Part shown: piece after piece, positions 52,564 through 62,700 of the stretch
Layout of the letters: every line of letters begins with the position of its first letter
How positions within the stretch are numbered: position 1 is the stretch's first letter
Source of the DNA: Eublepharis macularius
Lineage: Eukaryota; Chordata; Lepidosauria; Squamata; Eublepharidae
Assembly (NCBI RefSeq): GCF_028583425.1
Contig: NC_072791.1
Span: 44,895,368 to 44,959,367 of the forward strand
Direction of reading: 5' to 3'
Length of the DNA stretch: 64,000 bases
Notes under the pieces: model-generated
What the model saw: only the letters and a program-made list of their open reading frames with translations
The model's database searches: none
Told to the model about the DNA's origin: nothing
Made by a program: the position numbers and the translations under genes

Positions 52564-53217
52564 TACAATGCCAAGACCACGGCAATACATCCCGGAAAAC
52601 CCACAACAACCATCTACTAGAAGGCCTGAGCATTTCACAGTATTGGTTTCAAGCTCTGTCACTTTCAGAAAACCCTAACCATTCTTCATTTCCAATTGGT
52701 GCTAAAAAAATCACTTTTCAATTTTAGATATTTCAGCAAGTTGCATGCTAACAGAGGCAATAATTAAGACAACTTTTTACTTGTTAACTAGTTCACTTCT
52801 TCCAGTCTTCTATAGGGCAAAGGGATCCGCACATAATAAAACTGAGAGGCGTCATAGCCACACTTGGAGTTTTATCACATTACTCTATTTTTATTTTATT
52901 TAAACATTTATACCCCGCCTTCTGTACAAAAAACAATTAAAACATTACAAATTAAAATCAAATAGAATTAAAAAACTCCCACCCCAAACGTCTGCTGTTC
53001 CTAGCCTATCAAAAGCACGTAGAGAGGATGACCTCATGTCCCCCCCACCATTTTCCCTCATGTCCCCCCCCCCACTTTTTGTGGTAACTGAAATAACCTG
53101 GGGGCTGTTAAAGGGGTGTTATTTGCCAATGGATCATCTCCTCCCATATGTTCCTCTGCACCAACTGCAATCTTCAGACTGCCACCAGCTAGCTATTCCC
53201 CCACTTACAGTGCAATC

Positions 53218-53295
53218 CTAAGAAGAGTTACTCCAGTCTAAACCCATTGATTTCAATGGGCTTAGATTGGAGTAACTTTTCTTAAGATTGTACTG
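53218..53295. mobile_element. 78-bp palindromic element (family C), intact
   Basis: Ends CAGTGCAATCCTAAGAAGAG and the inverse; centre CCATTGATTTCAATGGG. The 3-bp duplication TTA (53215-53217 and 53296-53298) fits the TWA preference of PIF/Harbinger elements. It lies in the last IFT43 intron. Confidence 0.85.
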
Positions 53296-53511
53296 TTAAA
53301 ATAGCATTTTACACAGGAGTTGCAATCAGGAGTTGCAACTGCAGCATGTTGGATACAATACCAGGAACAGGAAGTATGTATGGGTAGGAAACACGCAAAC
53401 AGCAATATAGGGACAACCAGGAACAAAACAAAATAAATAACAGTAGAAATAGCTGAAGCCAAGTGGCACTGGCAAACACGTCTTCTCCTGCTTGATCCAG
53501 AACAAACTTAC

Positions 53512-53574
53512 CTCCCGTACTTCCTGCTCTGGAGCCAAAACCTTAGTGAGGAGCTTCAGGTCAATATCTCCATC
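53512..53574 (-). CDS. IFT43: IFT43, penultimate coding exon
   Basis: A 63-nt phase-0 exon (21 residues) between TTACAG and GTAAGT on the minus strand. It encodes DGDIDLKLLTKVLAPEQEVR plus Glu, a well conserved IFT43 segment that lies just before the C-terminal WDWD block. The intron to the last exon (1,282 bp) contains the Penelope palindrome at 52351 and the family C palindrome at 53218. Confidence 0.93.
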
Positions 53575-54424
53575 CTGTAAGTATATAAGAATCCCGAGTT
53601 CAGGTCTAAAAGAAGAAAGGGATAGACACATGCAGTGCAGTAAGAGGATAAGCCCCAAGGATACATGCACTTATGCCATGAAACATATACTGTCAGTGGT
53701 AGAGTAAAACTGTTGAGGTGCACTGGCAGGAAATAAAAACAATTCTCATAGAAATCACAGCATGCTACTATTTGGAAAACTCTTTTTTGAAAGCTCTACA
53801 GTTACAGTGGTGAGATAGCCTCCTATTTGCAACAGTTATGGTGCCCAGCCTTGGCTCCTACGTACAAACCTAAAGGTGCATAATCCCAGTGAGAATGGGA
53901 GCTCTGTCAGTGAACTGGCATGAGCACAACATTTCAGTGAAAGAAGGGATGGGGAGAAATAGTCAAAGATGCCCCAACAGGCACTACTGAGAATACAGCA
54001 AGCAGAAAGGCCAAATGGGCACTTCTATCTAGCGTTCTATGAAAACAGAGGAGTCAAACACAAGAATGGTATGGCGTATCTGGCCACCTGGATCCAGGTC
54101 AGGAAAGCTCCCACTCTTCTGGCTTTCCACAAAGTACACAAAACTAAATTATTAAGGGGTGTTTTTTTTACACAAAAAGCAAGAAAATAGTTCAGCGAGA
54201 TCCTCTGGTTAAAGGGATAAGGACTGTAGACTATCCTATAGTGTACCATCTGTTGCTGTAAGTTTGCTCCAGTTAGTTCATTTCCACATCATTTAATATG
54301 TCATGTCAAATTGCTTAGTTTGTTTCAGCACAGTATCAGATTTCTGCTTGTTCTCAAATTTCTGCAAGCCATTCCCTATTGTATTGCTTATTGAATCTCT
54401 CAGCCATTGAGCGTATTGAATTAC

Positions 54425-54489
54425 ACTGTGTAATCCACCTTGAGGCTCAGTGAGAAAGGTGGACTATAAATAACGTAAATAAATAACAA
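54425..54489 (+). repeat. SINE/LINE 3' tail
   Basis: GTAATCCACCTTGAGGCTCA, then GAAAGGTGGACTATAAATAA and a short AAAT-type end. Only the tail is present. Confidence 0.6.
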
Positions 54490-54527
54490 TCGGCAATATA
54501 TTCACATACTGTGCTAGTACTGTTGCC

Positions 54528-54728
54528 CTACAAAAGAGGTCCAGAGGAGTTAGCCGTGTTAGTCTGTAGTAGCAAAATCAAAAAGAGTCCAGTAGCACCT
54601 TTAAGACTAACCAATTTTATTTTATTGTAGCATAAGCTTTCGAGAATCAAGTTCTCTTCATCAGATGCCTGATCCGATTAGTTAGTCTTAAAGGTGCTAC
54701 TGGACTCTTTTTGATTCTACAAAAGAGG
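54528..54728 (-). mobile_element. head-to-head Penelope pseudo-LTR dimer, family 2, in IFT43 intron
   Basis: An exact 12-bp duplication CTACAAAAGAGG (54528-54539 and 54717-54728) brackets a 177-bp insert. The left arm is the full minus-strand end (TCCAGAGGAGTTAGCC onward). The right arm is a plus-strand piece starting at TTAGTTAGTCTTAAAGG. The minus strand at 54664-54634 shows CTGATGA, a stem, then GAAA, a degenerate hammerhead-like core. Confidence 0.82.
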
Positions 54729-54822
54729 GACATTCTAGGGATGCTGAGATATCCAGCTTTAGGGACAACAAATAGTTGTTTTCTTCTAAGAAGAATTAGA
54801 GTGTTCATTTGGCTGCACTCAC

Positions 54823-54898
54823 CAAGGTTTGGAAAGCAGCATATTTCATGAGGTCATTGTCCAGGTCGCGGTAGGTAAGCACTCTATTCACTTGGATG
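54823..54898 (-). CDS. IFT43: IFT43, internal coding exon
   Basis: A 76-nt exon with acceptor ATTGCAG and donor GTGAGTG on the minus strand. Its first base completes a Ser codon begun in the previous exon. It encodes [20 protein letters not shown] and ends FQTL; the [12 protein letters not shown] motif is diagnostic for IFT43. The following intron (1,248 bp) holds the Penelope palindrome at 54540. Confidence 0.94.
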
Positions 54899-55218
54899 CT
54901 GCAATAAGGAAAGAGAGTGAGAAACCAAACTGAAGTGCTCCATGTCCTCTCCCCAGACTCTCAATCCATAACTGCCTTAAGGACAGATCTGACATTAATG
55001 AAAGGCCTTCTAATGTTGTATTTTGTATGCACATAAATTTATGGCAACTGCTCCCTCTATACAAGCAAAACAAACTCTGTTTATCATCCCAGTTTATTAC
55101 TTATAAAAGCCACATCTACCTTTTCAAGAAACTATGATGCATAGCACAACATCAAGCTGAACAGGGTAGAGACTGATCCACTTATTCAATCTGGCAAAGG
55201 ATTTCTGTGGCATTTTAC

Positions 55219-55291
55219 CTGGGTGGAGCTGCCACCTGCATGGCCAGTTCTTCCTCTTGAACTTCTTCCAAATCAGGAATCACTGGAATAT
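55219..55291 (-). CDS. IFT43: IFT43, internal coding exon
   Basis: A 73-nt exon, acceptor TTTGCAG and donor GTAAAA on the minus strand. It contributes the last two bases of an Asp codon, then [20 protein letters not shown] and PP, and two bases of the split Ser. The [10 protein letters not shown] motif is the acidic conserved segment of IFT43. The short 320-bp intron joins it to the exon at 54823. Exons encoding the N-terminal half were not found up to base 64000, so they lie further upstream, beyond the window. Confidence 0.93.
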
Positions 55292-55742
55292 CTGCAAAGA
55301 ATGGAAGAGTAATGAAAAAAGAACTTCTACCCTTTCCCATTTCCTCTGTGGGTAAGTGCTATCTTTTTATGAAAACACCAAATATATCTTCCAGCAAGAT
55401 TATGTGGTTGTTGGTACCTTTCTCTTCTTTTTAATAAAATGGACAGGTATGTGCTTCAGTGTTGGATTGGGAAACTACACAATCTCCAATAAACAGAAAA
55501 TGACCAAACAGCTGGATGGTGTGAGTGAAAGGTTAGCCTTACTAGCTGGCATCCAACAACCTCTTTTAATAGAACCAAAGACAACTCCAGAAACAGTATG
55601 GCAAAGCAGGTCAAAGCTCAAACAGCAAAGGATGATAATGATACAGATAAAAAAAACTTAGCTGGGGTTAATATTGAGATCAAGCTGACACAAAGTTTCC
55701 TCAGTCTTTGCCTGGACACACTGTTAGTATCTCTTCAAGCTG

Positions 55743-55922
55743 GGCTGAATCTACATTACCTCTGCGTATCCCAGTGTTGCACTAAATGTTCGCTAAACAC
55801 CTGGAAGTATAGCGTCTTTCAAGCGCGATTTCTGAATCGTGTTAGAAAGATGCTATACTTCCGAGTGTTTAGCGAACATTTAGTGTAACAGCGGGACACG
55901 CGGAGGTAATGTGGATTCAGCC
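55743..55922. mobile_element. 180-bp palindromic element, relative of family A
   Basis: Ends GGCTGAATCTACATTACCTC and the inverse; exact 3-bp duplication CTG (55740-55742 and 55923-55925). The arms remain complementary almost to the centre (GCTAAACACCTGGAAGTATA against TATACTTCCGAGTGTTTAGC). Confidence 0.88.
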
Positions 55923-55925
55923 CTG

Positions 55926-56367
55926 GTTTGCACAGTAACAAAGCATTGCTTCTAAATTTTTTTTTAAAATAAAACTTTGGGAGTCATACAACACAGCAAG
56001 GGCACTGTAAGGGAAAGTTGTGCTAGCTGTTAATGGCCGCATGCTATAATCAACAGGGGCCTGTGACAGTTATAAAACCACATTCCAGTTGGTAGAAATG
56101 AATGGGCTAACTGAAGGGAAGAATTTCATATTCTTTATTATAGTTCAAATATCTATATTTTCTTTATTCTATACTATATTAGTTTCCATTGGATTGAATT
56201 GGAAATATTTTCAGATGTGGTTCCCCCCCCCCACTCAACTGAATTGACATCTTTGAAGACACTGTCTGTAACCTGCCTCCCAAATTTCAGGCGGGCAGGA
56301 GAGAAGATCCATGCTTTTTTCAACAGCTTTATAACAAGCATGGGGAGGAATCTGGCATGCCAGCACA
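55926..56367. other. no gene recognised
   Basis: AT-rich; IFT43 intron sequence by position. No exon found. Confidence 0.4.
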
Positions 56368-56575
56368 GCCTATGTGGTGTAGTGGTTACACTGTCAAACT
56401 AAGATCTGGGAGACCCATATTCAAATCCCCCTCTGCCAAGAAGCTTGCTGGGTGACCTTAGGTCAGTCATCTTTTTTCAGGCTGTCCTACCTGATAGGAT
56501 AGAGGGTAAAGTGGAAGAGGGAGAACATGTACACCATCTTGAACTCCTTGGAGGAGTGGGATAAAAATGTACAAG
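56368..56575 (+). repeat. Sauria-type SINE, near full length
   Basis: A box TGGTGTAGTGGTTACACTG, B box ATTCAAATCCCC, GAAGCTTGCTGGGTGACCTT, and the GGATAGAGGGTAAAGTGG block. The AAAT tail is missing. Confidence 0.8.
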
Positions 56576-57834
56576 AAAGGCAGGTAAAGTAACTCGGTAG
56601 AGAGACTTGCATTTAGCACCCAAAGAAGGTAAGCAATCAATCACACTCTGCTTTTCAGCCACAAAACAACCAATACAGAACAGGTAAAAGCACCCTATCC
56701 AAGAAAGCACTTGCCAGAAGTAGAACAATGGTGTTTTCTCAGAACTGCTATAAGATCTAAAAAACACTCTGATGTGGCAATGATTGGTGGAAATGCTGTA
56801 TATACCCAATGAAGGCAAGCACTAAACCACACTCTTTTTTAAAAAATCCAAATAAGGACTGGCCAACTAGCACCTTCTGGCCCACAGGAGTATTTTGTCT
56901 AATCCTCATGAGCATAACTGTAGTTCTAGGCAGTTCACACATAACTCCCACCCCCTGCTTTTAACTTCAGTATTTTTTTAACTTCCATGACTTTCTTCGT
57001 GTACTTTTTTTTCCATTCCAGACTTCACACACTGGCTTAGAGCATTCCAATTATTATTTTCAACTAACCGAAGTCTACAGCTTCTCGCGTTTAAGACACA
57101 GGCTATCCTTGCTACTCTGAAAGCAGTCCCAGAATTCTACATTCCACAGGTGGACAGGAAATCAGATCAGACAGGTCTTCAGACATCCTTCATCCAGAAC
57201 CCACAAAGCAGGGGTACTTCAGGCTGCTACCAGTTCCATCAGCAACTACATTTTTCAAAACAAAAACATTTGGCTGTTTGTAGCTTTGCCCTGTCTGCAA
57301 CCCCTTCTGAAATTAATATTCAAGAGCTGGAAAGATGCCCTGCTTGTAGAGTTTGATGTCCAAGACGGGGTCTCATATATATATATAAACATGCTTTCTT
57401 TTACAGCTCCAAAGGGCACAGTCCCGTCTTTCCATCCGCTCTACCTCCCTACAGATTCTTCTAACCCTGGTGGAGGCAGTAATAGCCCATCTGCAACAAG
57501 TCAAAGGTTAACCCAGACTTTGACAAGAGGGCTGTTTGGAGTAACCCGCACAGTGGGATTTCTCTCTAATTGGCTGCCTAGTAAAGGGGCTGAATGAAAC
57601 AGAAGCTGAAGCAAGAGCCAAACTACAGCAAGAGGCAGCGACAGCTTGGATTATCTCAACAGAGCTTTGCCTTCCATCTCCCTAACCACCCAAGGAACTG
57701 CTGGCTACTACAGAGCAGCTTTCAGACAGCAGCAAAGAAGATAAAAAGGGTATAAGAGAAAGCCCGTGGTATAGTGATATTGTATTATTACCACAGAATA
57801 GACCCAAAGGGTTGCTCTTGAAGACCAGCGATCT
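56576..57834. other. no gene recognised
   Basis: Probably intronic to IFT43 by position. A (TA)n stretch lies near 57375. No exon that I can match to IFT43 is seen. Confidence 0.4.
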
Positions 57835-57995
57835 TCAGTGTGGAAACAATCTTGTGGGATTCTACAGGGTGCAATCATATCCCATACGTTATTCAACCTC
57901 TTTGTAAAACCTTTAGGGGAAATTGTTCATTTGGAGTTGGATGTTATCAATATGCAGATGACACCCAGCTATATATCTCACTATCCAAGGTGTTT
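57835..57995 (+). pseudogene. L2-like LINE fragment, RT catalytic region
   Basis: In two frames: an LWDSTGC...HIPYVIQPL piece corresponding to RT motif B, and CYQYADDTQLYISLSK, which contains the YADD catalytic box and its typical L2-group context. About 160 bp; isolated and frameshifted. Confidence 0.75.
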
Positions 57996-58429
57996 TCTGC
58001 ATGGTCACTTTACAGGGTTTCAGAATCTATTCTGCTTCCCATGTTCTCCAGAGTTCCACACATGCAAGGGAGTCATGGGAAGTAGAAACAGTTTTTGTCC
58101 ATCTTTTCCCCGCTTTTTCCCCCTGTGCACATGATGTGATTTTTTTTGAAGCCACTGTTCAGTTGTTGCTGGCACATATTATGTCTATGCAGAATCAAAA
58201 ACTCCTGTTCTACTTCTTGTGCTCCCCTCTTCCTTTTCCCCAGGAGCTGATTGGTCTGTCTGTTGGTAATTACTCCCACCCTCCTCAGTTCTCTGAACTC
58301 CTTTTCCACCATTTTTATCAGTAAAGCAAGGTAAGGGCAAAAGGCTGCTTCTCTGTTTGCTTCCCTCTTCTTGGTATGCATGCACTCTCTTATTATTTTT
58401 TTCAAAGCCAGGAACTAGTTCTAACACTG
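57996..58429. other. no gene recognised
   Basis: Open frames of about 100 codons on both strands have no domain. Confidence 0.4.
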
Positions 58430-59034
58430 CTTATTCCCTGCTGGCTTTAAAAGCCAAGAAAGGGATAAATGACTGCTTTTCCCTTCTTCCCCTGGTTGTA
58501 TGAGTGCCCCACCCTGCCCCTGGCCACCCATGGGCTCTGGTGCCTGTTGCTCCTCCATCTACCCTATCATGGCCCTCTAGGGCTTGACCGGCCAGGTGCG
58601 ATGGAGACTCACCTCCTGGCCAGAGGGGCCCTTGGCACACAGCCATGTGACTGGTTGTGGCCCTGGCTGGGCCGTCCTGTGCCTGTGTCGGTGTCTGGCA
58701 AGCGGGCCTGGTAGCTGGAGCAGCAGCCACCCTTTCGGCGGCGGCTTCAGTAGAGATGGTGCTGGAGGCTCCCTGATCATCAGTTGCTGCCTCTCGGCTC
58801 AGGACGTCACCACCAGGGTGAGTGTCCATGGGGCCGGCTTCCCTGCCAGCCCTGAGGGTCTTGCTGGGCTGGGGTTGTGGGTCCTGAGGCTGCCAGGAGG
58901 CTGGTGGCCTCCTGCCCCCAGACACCCCTTGGGTCCTTGCTGGCACCAGCATCGACATTGAACATCCTTGACATTAAGTCAGTGCTGTCATCCCAGCTGA
59001 TGGAGTGTTGAAAAACTGAAAGGCAGGAGGGAAA
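58430..59034 (-). repeat. presumed 3' region of the Gypsy element
   Basis: GC-rich and continuous with the RNase H end at 59035. A 175-codon minus frame (58431-58958) is Pro/Ala/Gln-rich and without a domain. I see no integrase signature (HHCC finger or DDE) here, although most Gypsy elements encode integrase after RNase H. Confidence 0.45.
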
Positions 59035-59730
59035 GATACCATCTTGAGATGTGTGCATTGTGATCTCTTAGTCAGGACATCCAAAGTGGGGTATGGTCTG
59101 TCACCAAGACAAAGGGGTTGTTGGTGAAGTAGTATTGTAACACCCTGACCGTCCACTTCATGGTCAGGGCCTCTTTCTCGATGGTAGCATATTTTTACTC
59201 GGCCAGCTGCAGCTTCTGCCTGATGAAAAGAATAGGGTGTTCGTGCCCCTCAATGTCTTGGGATAAGACAGCCCCCATCCCCATGACTGATGCATCGGTG
59301 TGGAGCATGAACCATTTTGAAAAGTCTGGATTCCGGAGGACGGAGGCACTCGCTAGAGCCGATTTAAGATCCTGGAAGGCTTGGTGGTGGGCGGCCGTCC
59401 ATTGTATCCTGGCAGGCTGGTCCTTTTTCAGGCAGTCGGTCAAGGGACTGGTGCAGCCGGTGAAATGAATGATGCATTTGCTATAGTAGCCCACGAACCC
59501 CAGGAACCTCTGCATTTGCTTCTTGATCGTGGTCTGGAAGCAATTCTCGAGGGTCACTACCTTATCTGGCAGGGGTCTTAGCTGTCCTTTCCCGACTATA
59601 AACCCCAAGTATTTCAACTTCTGAAAGCCTAATCTGCTCTTTTTGGGGTTGGCTCTCAACTCGGCAGCCCTTAAGGCCCGGAGTACTGTTGGAGGTGCTG
59701 TAGGTGGGTTGGCCAATCAGGGCTGTAGAT
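59035..59730 (-). pseudogene. Gypsy pol, RT end and RNase H
   Basis: Minus strand. Just after the L1 joint the frame reads IIIYSPDWPTHL, then shifts one base into LRANPKKSRLGFQKLKYLGF, RFLGFVGYYSK and IQWTAAHHQAFQDLKSAL. RNase H begins at FMLHTDASVMGMGAVLSQ, is interrupted by an in-frame stop at 59195, and continues as ATIEKEALTMKWTVRVLQYY and TDHTPL. Motif order and spacing are those of Ty3/Gypsy pol. Decay is moderate. Confidence 0.88.
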
Positions 59731-59745
59731 AATTATGTCGTTGAT

Positions 59746-62700
59746 TGTTGGAGATAGAGATGGTAGATATCTGGTGGTGGAATTTGAGTGCAACGGGGAA
59801 AAAACATTGATTTTGGGAATCTATGCGCCTAATGGAGCAAAAGAACAATTTTTTAATGAAATAATGACTCAGTTGGATCAAATGACATATGATCAAGTGA
59901 TTGTGGCAGGGGATTTTAATGGTGTTGTGGACTTACAATTAGACAAAAAAACAAGTATGAGTAAGAACAAGATGGGAAAATTGCCAAAGTCATTTTTTGA
60001 ACTTCAAAAACAAGAAAGTTTAGAAGATATATGGAGAAAGCATAACCCAAAGACTAAGCAATACACTTTTTTTTCAGCAAGTCACCAATCATTGTCAAGA
60101 ATAGATATGATTTGGGCATCCAAAGAATTAGCAGTGTGGACTAAGGAAACGGATATTTTGCCAAAAATTAGTTCAGAACCCTGTGTTGTGGAGATTTGGA
60201 ATGAGAAGGAAAAAACTGAGATGGAGATTAAATGAAGATCTCCTGCTGTGCCAAGTAAATTTGGATATTCTTTAAAAAGAGACTAAATGCTTTATTCAAT
60301 ATAATGTGGATCAAGGTGTATCAATTCATAAAGTATGGGATACTTATAAGGCTGTTATCCAAGGAGTATTGATATATTTAAATGCCAGAGATAAGAAAAA
60401 TAAAGAATTGAAATTGAAGGAAATTCAAGAAAAGATAATGCAAAAAGAGCAACAATTAAAGAAAAGACCAGGTAAAAAGAAATTGCAACATGAGATTAGA
60501 ATGTTACAGGAACAAATAAAAGGGATGGAAAATAAGGAGGTGGAATGGGAACTGAAAAGACTGAAACAAAAATCTTTTGAAGGAGCCAACAAACCTGGGA
60601 AATATTTAGCATGGCAGTTGAAGAAAAAGAGAGAGAAGAAAATAATAAGCAAAATTATAGAAGATGGAAAAGAGCTATTTGATCAAAATGCAATTGGGAG
60701 AGCATTTTATAAATATTATGCAAAATTATATAAAAAAAACCTATTGACAAAAGGTTAATGGAGGAATTTTTTCATAAAATGAAATTGCCAGAGGTGCCTA
60801 AGAAATTGAAAGACAATTTGAATGCTAAAATTACAGTAACAGAAATTATGGAGGCGATACAAGCAACAAAAGTGGAGAAGGCGCCAGGACCGGATGGAAT
60901 TACAGCTAAATTTTACAAAGTATTGGCGGATGAATTAGTACAATTGATGCAAAAAGTAATGAACGCAATATTAGAAGGACAAGAAATACCGGAAACATGG
61001 AATGAAGCCAATATCTCACTGATACCGAAAGAAGCACAGGATTTAACGAATGTTAAAAACTATAGACTGATATCTCTGACTAATAATGACTATAAGATTT
61101 TTGCAAAAATATTGGCTGAAAGACTTAAAACCTGGTTGGTGGAGTTTATAGCAGAGGAACAAGCAGGTTTTCTGCCGGATAGACAAATAAAAGACAATCT
61201 AAGAGTAGTACTGAATGCAGGGGGGAAGAATCCAGGGGGGAAAGTTGGTTTTTTCTTTGTGGATGCAGAAAAAGCTTTTGAAAATCTAAATTGGAACTTT
61301 ATGTTTGCCATGATGGAAAAGATGCAAATGGGCAAGATGTTTATTCAAGCAGTGAAGGCAATATTTAAAGACCAATCTGCAGCTATAATCGTAAACTGTG
61401 ATATAACAAAAAAGTTGGAAATAAGTAAAGGAACAAAACAAGGATGTCCACTCTCCCCATTGTTGTTTGTGATGGTATTGGAAGTTTTATTGAGGCAGAT
61501 ACGTGAAGATGATATGATAAGAGGCTTGAAAATTAAAGGATTCTCATATAAAGTGAGAGCTTTTGCCGATGATATTATGGTGATAGTGGAAGATCCAACC
61601 CAAAATATGCCAAGATTGATGGAGAAAATAAAAGAATTTGGGGATTTAGCAGGATTTTACGTAAATAAGAAAGAGTAAATCAAAATTAATATGTAAAAAT
61701 ATGTCTAAGCAAGAACAACAAGATTTAATGGAGATAACGAACTGTGAGGTAGTCCATAAAACAAAGTATCTATGTATTGAGTTGAATGCGAAAAATATTG
61801 ATCTTTTTAAAAACAACTACAACAAATTATGGCAGCAAATAGATATGGACATGTTGAAATGGAACAAAATGAATTTATCATGGTTGGGTCGCATTGCTGT
61901 AATTAAGATGAACGTACTTCTGAGGATAATGTTTTTAATGCAAACAATACCAATTGTGAAAGATAATAAGCAATTTGAAAAATGGCAAAGGAAGATTTTG
62001 AACTTTGTATGGGCAGGGAAGAAGCCCAGAGTTAAGATGAAGGTATTATATGATGCTAAGGAGAGAGGTGGACTACATTCACCGAATTTGCAATTGTATC
62101 ACGAAGCTATATGTTTGGTTTGGTTGAAAGAGTGGATGTTATTGAAAAACCATAAGCTATTGACGTTGGAAGGATATAACAAATTTTTTGGATGGCATGC
62201 GTATCTGTGGTACGAGAAGACAAGAGCTGATGCTATGTTTTTACATCATTTTGTGAGACGGAGTTTATTTGCAGTTTGGAAAAAATATAAGAGATATTTA
62301 GATGAAGAGACTCCAATGTGGATTATACCTGCAGAAGTTGTAAATCCAAAGGTGGAATATGATGGAGAGGAGTGGAGGACATATAAAGAAATTTTAAGAG
62401 TAGATTGTGATAAATATATACTTAAAACCAATGAAGAACTGCCGTTTCAGTATGGCTGGTTTCAATACAGACAAATAAAAGACTTATATGATACAGATCG
62501 TAGAAAGGTAGGATTTAGGACTAAAAACTCAGAACTAGAAGAATGTTTACTTCAAGAGGGGGAAAAGATGATATCTAAAGTATATAAGATTCTGTTAAAA
62601 TGGTTTACAGAAGATGAGATAGTTAAAGTACAGATGGTGAAATGGGCAATAAATTGTAATAAAGGTATACCGATGGAAGCTTGGGAAAGGTTGTGGAAAA

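Larger units (their letters stand above)
52339..52624 (-). mobile_element. head-to-head Penelope pseudo-LTR dimer, family 1, in IFT43 intron
   Basis: A 12-bp duplication TCTACTAGAAGG (52339-52350 and 52613-52624) brackets a 262-bp insert. The left arm is a minus-strand copy of the pseudo-LTR, running to the terminal TATTGTCAAAGG. The right arm is a plus-strand copy that stops within CCACAACAACCAT. The arms meet at a self-complementary AGAGATCTCT (near 52495-52504), a motif also present in the parent-like element near 17627-17636. Both arms carry the hammerhead-like motif. Confidence 0.88.

Noticed and set aside
58431-58958. A 175-codon minus-strand gene
   Set aside because: Low-complexity Pro/Ala/Gln-rich sequence with no domain; continuous with decayed Gypsy DNA.
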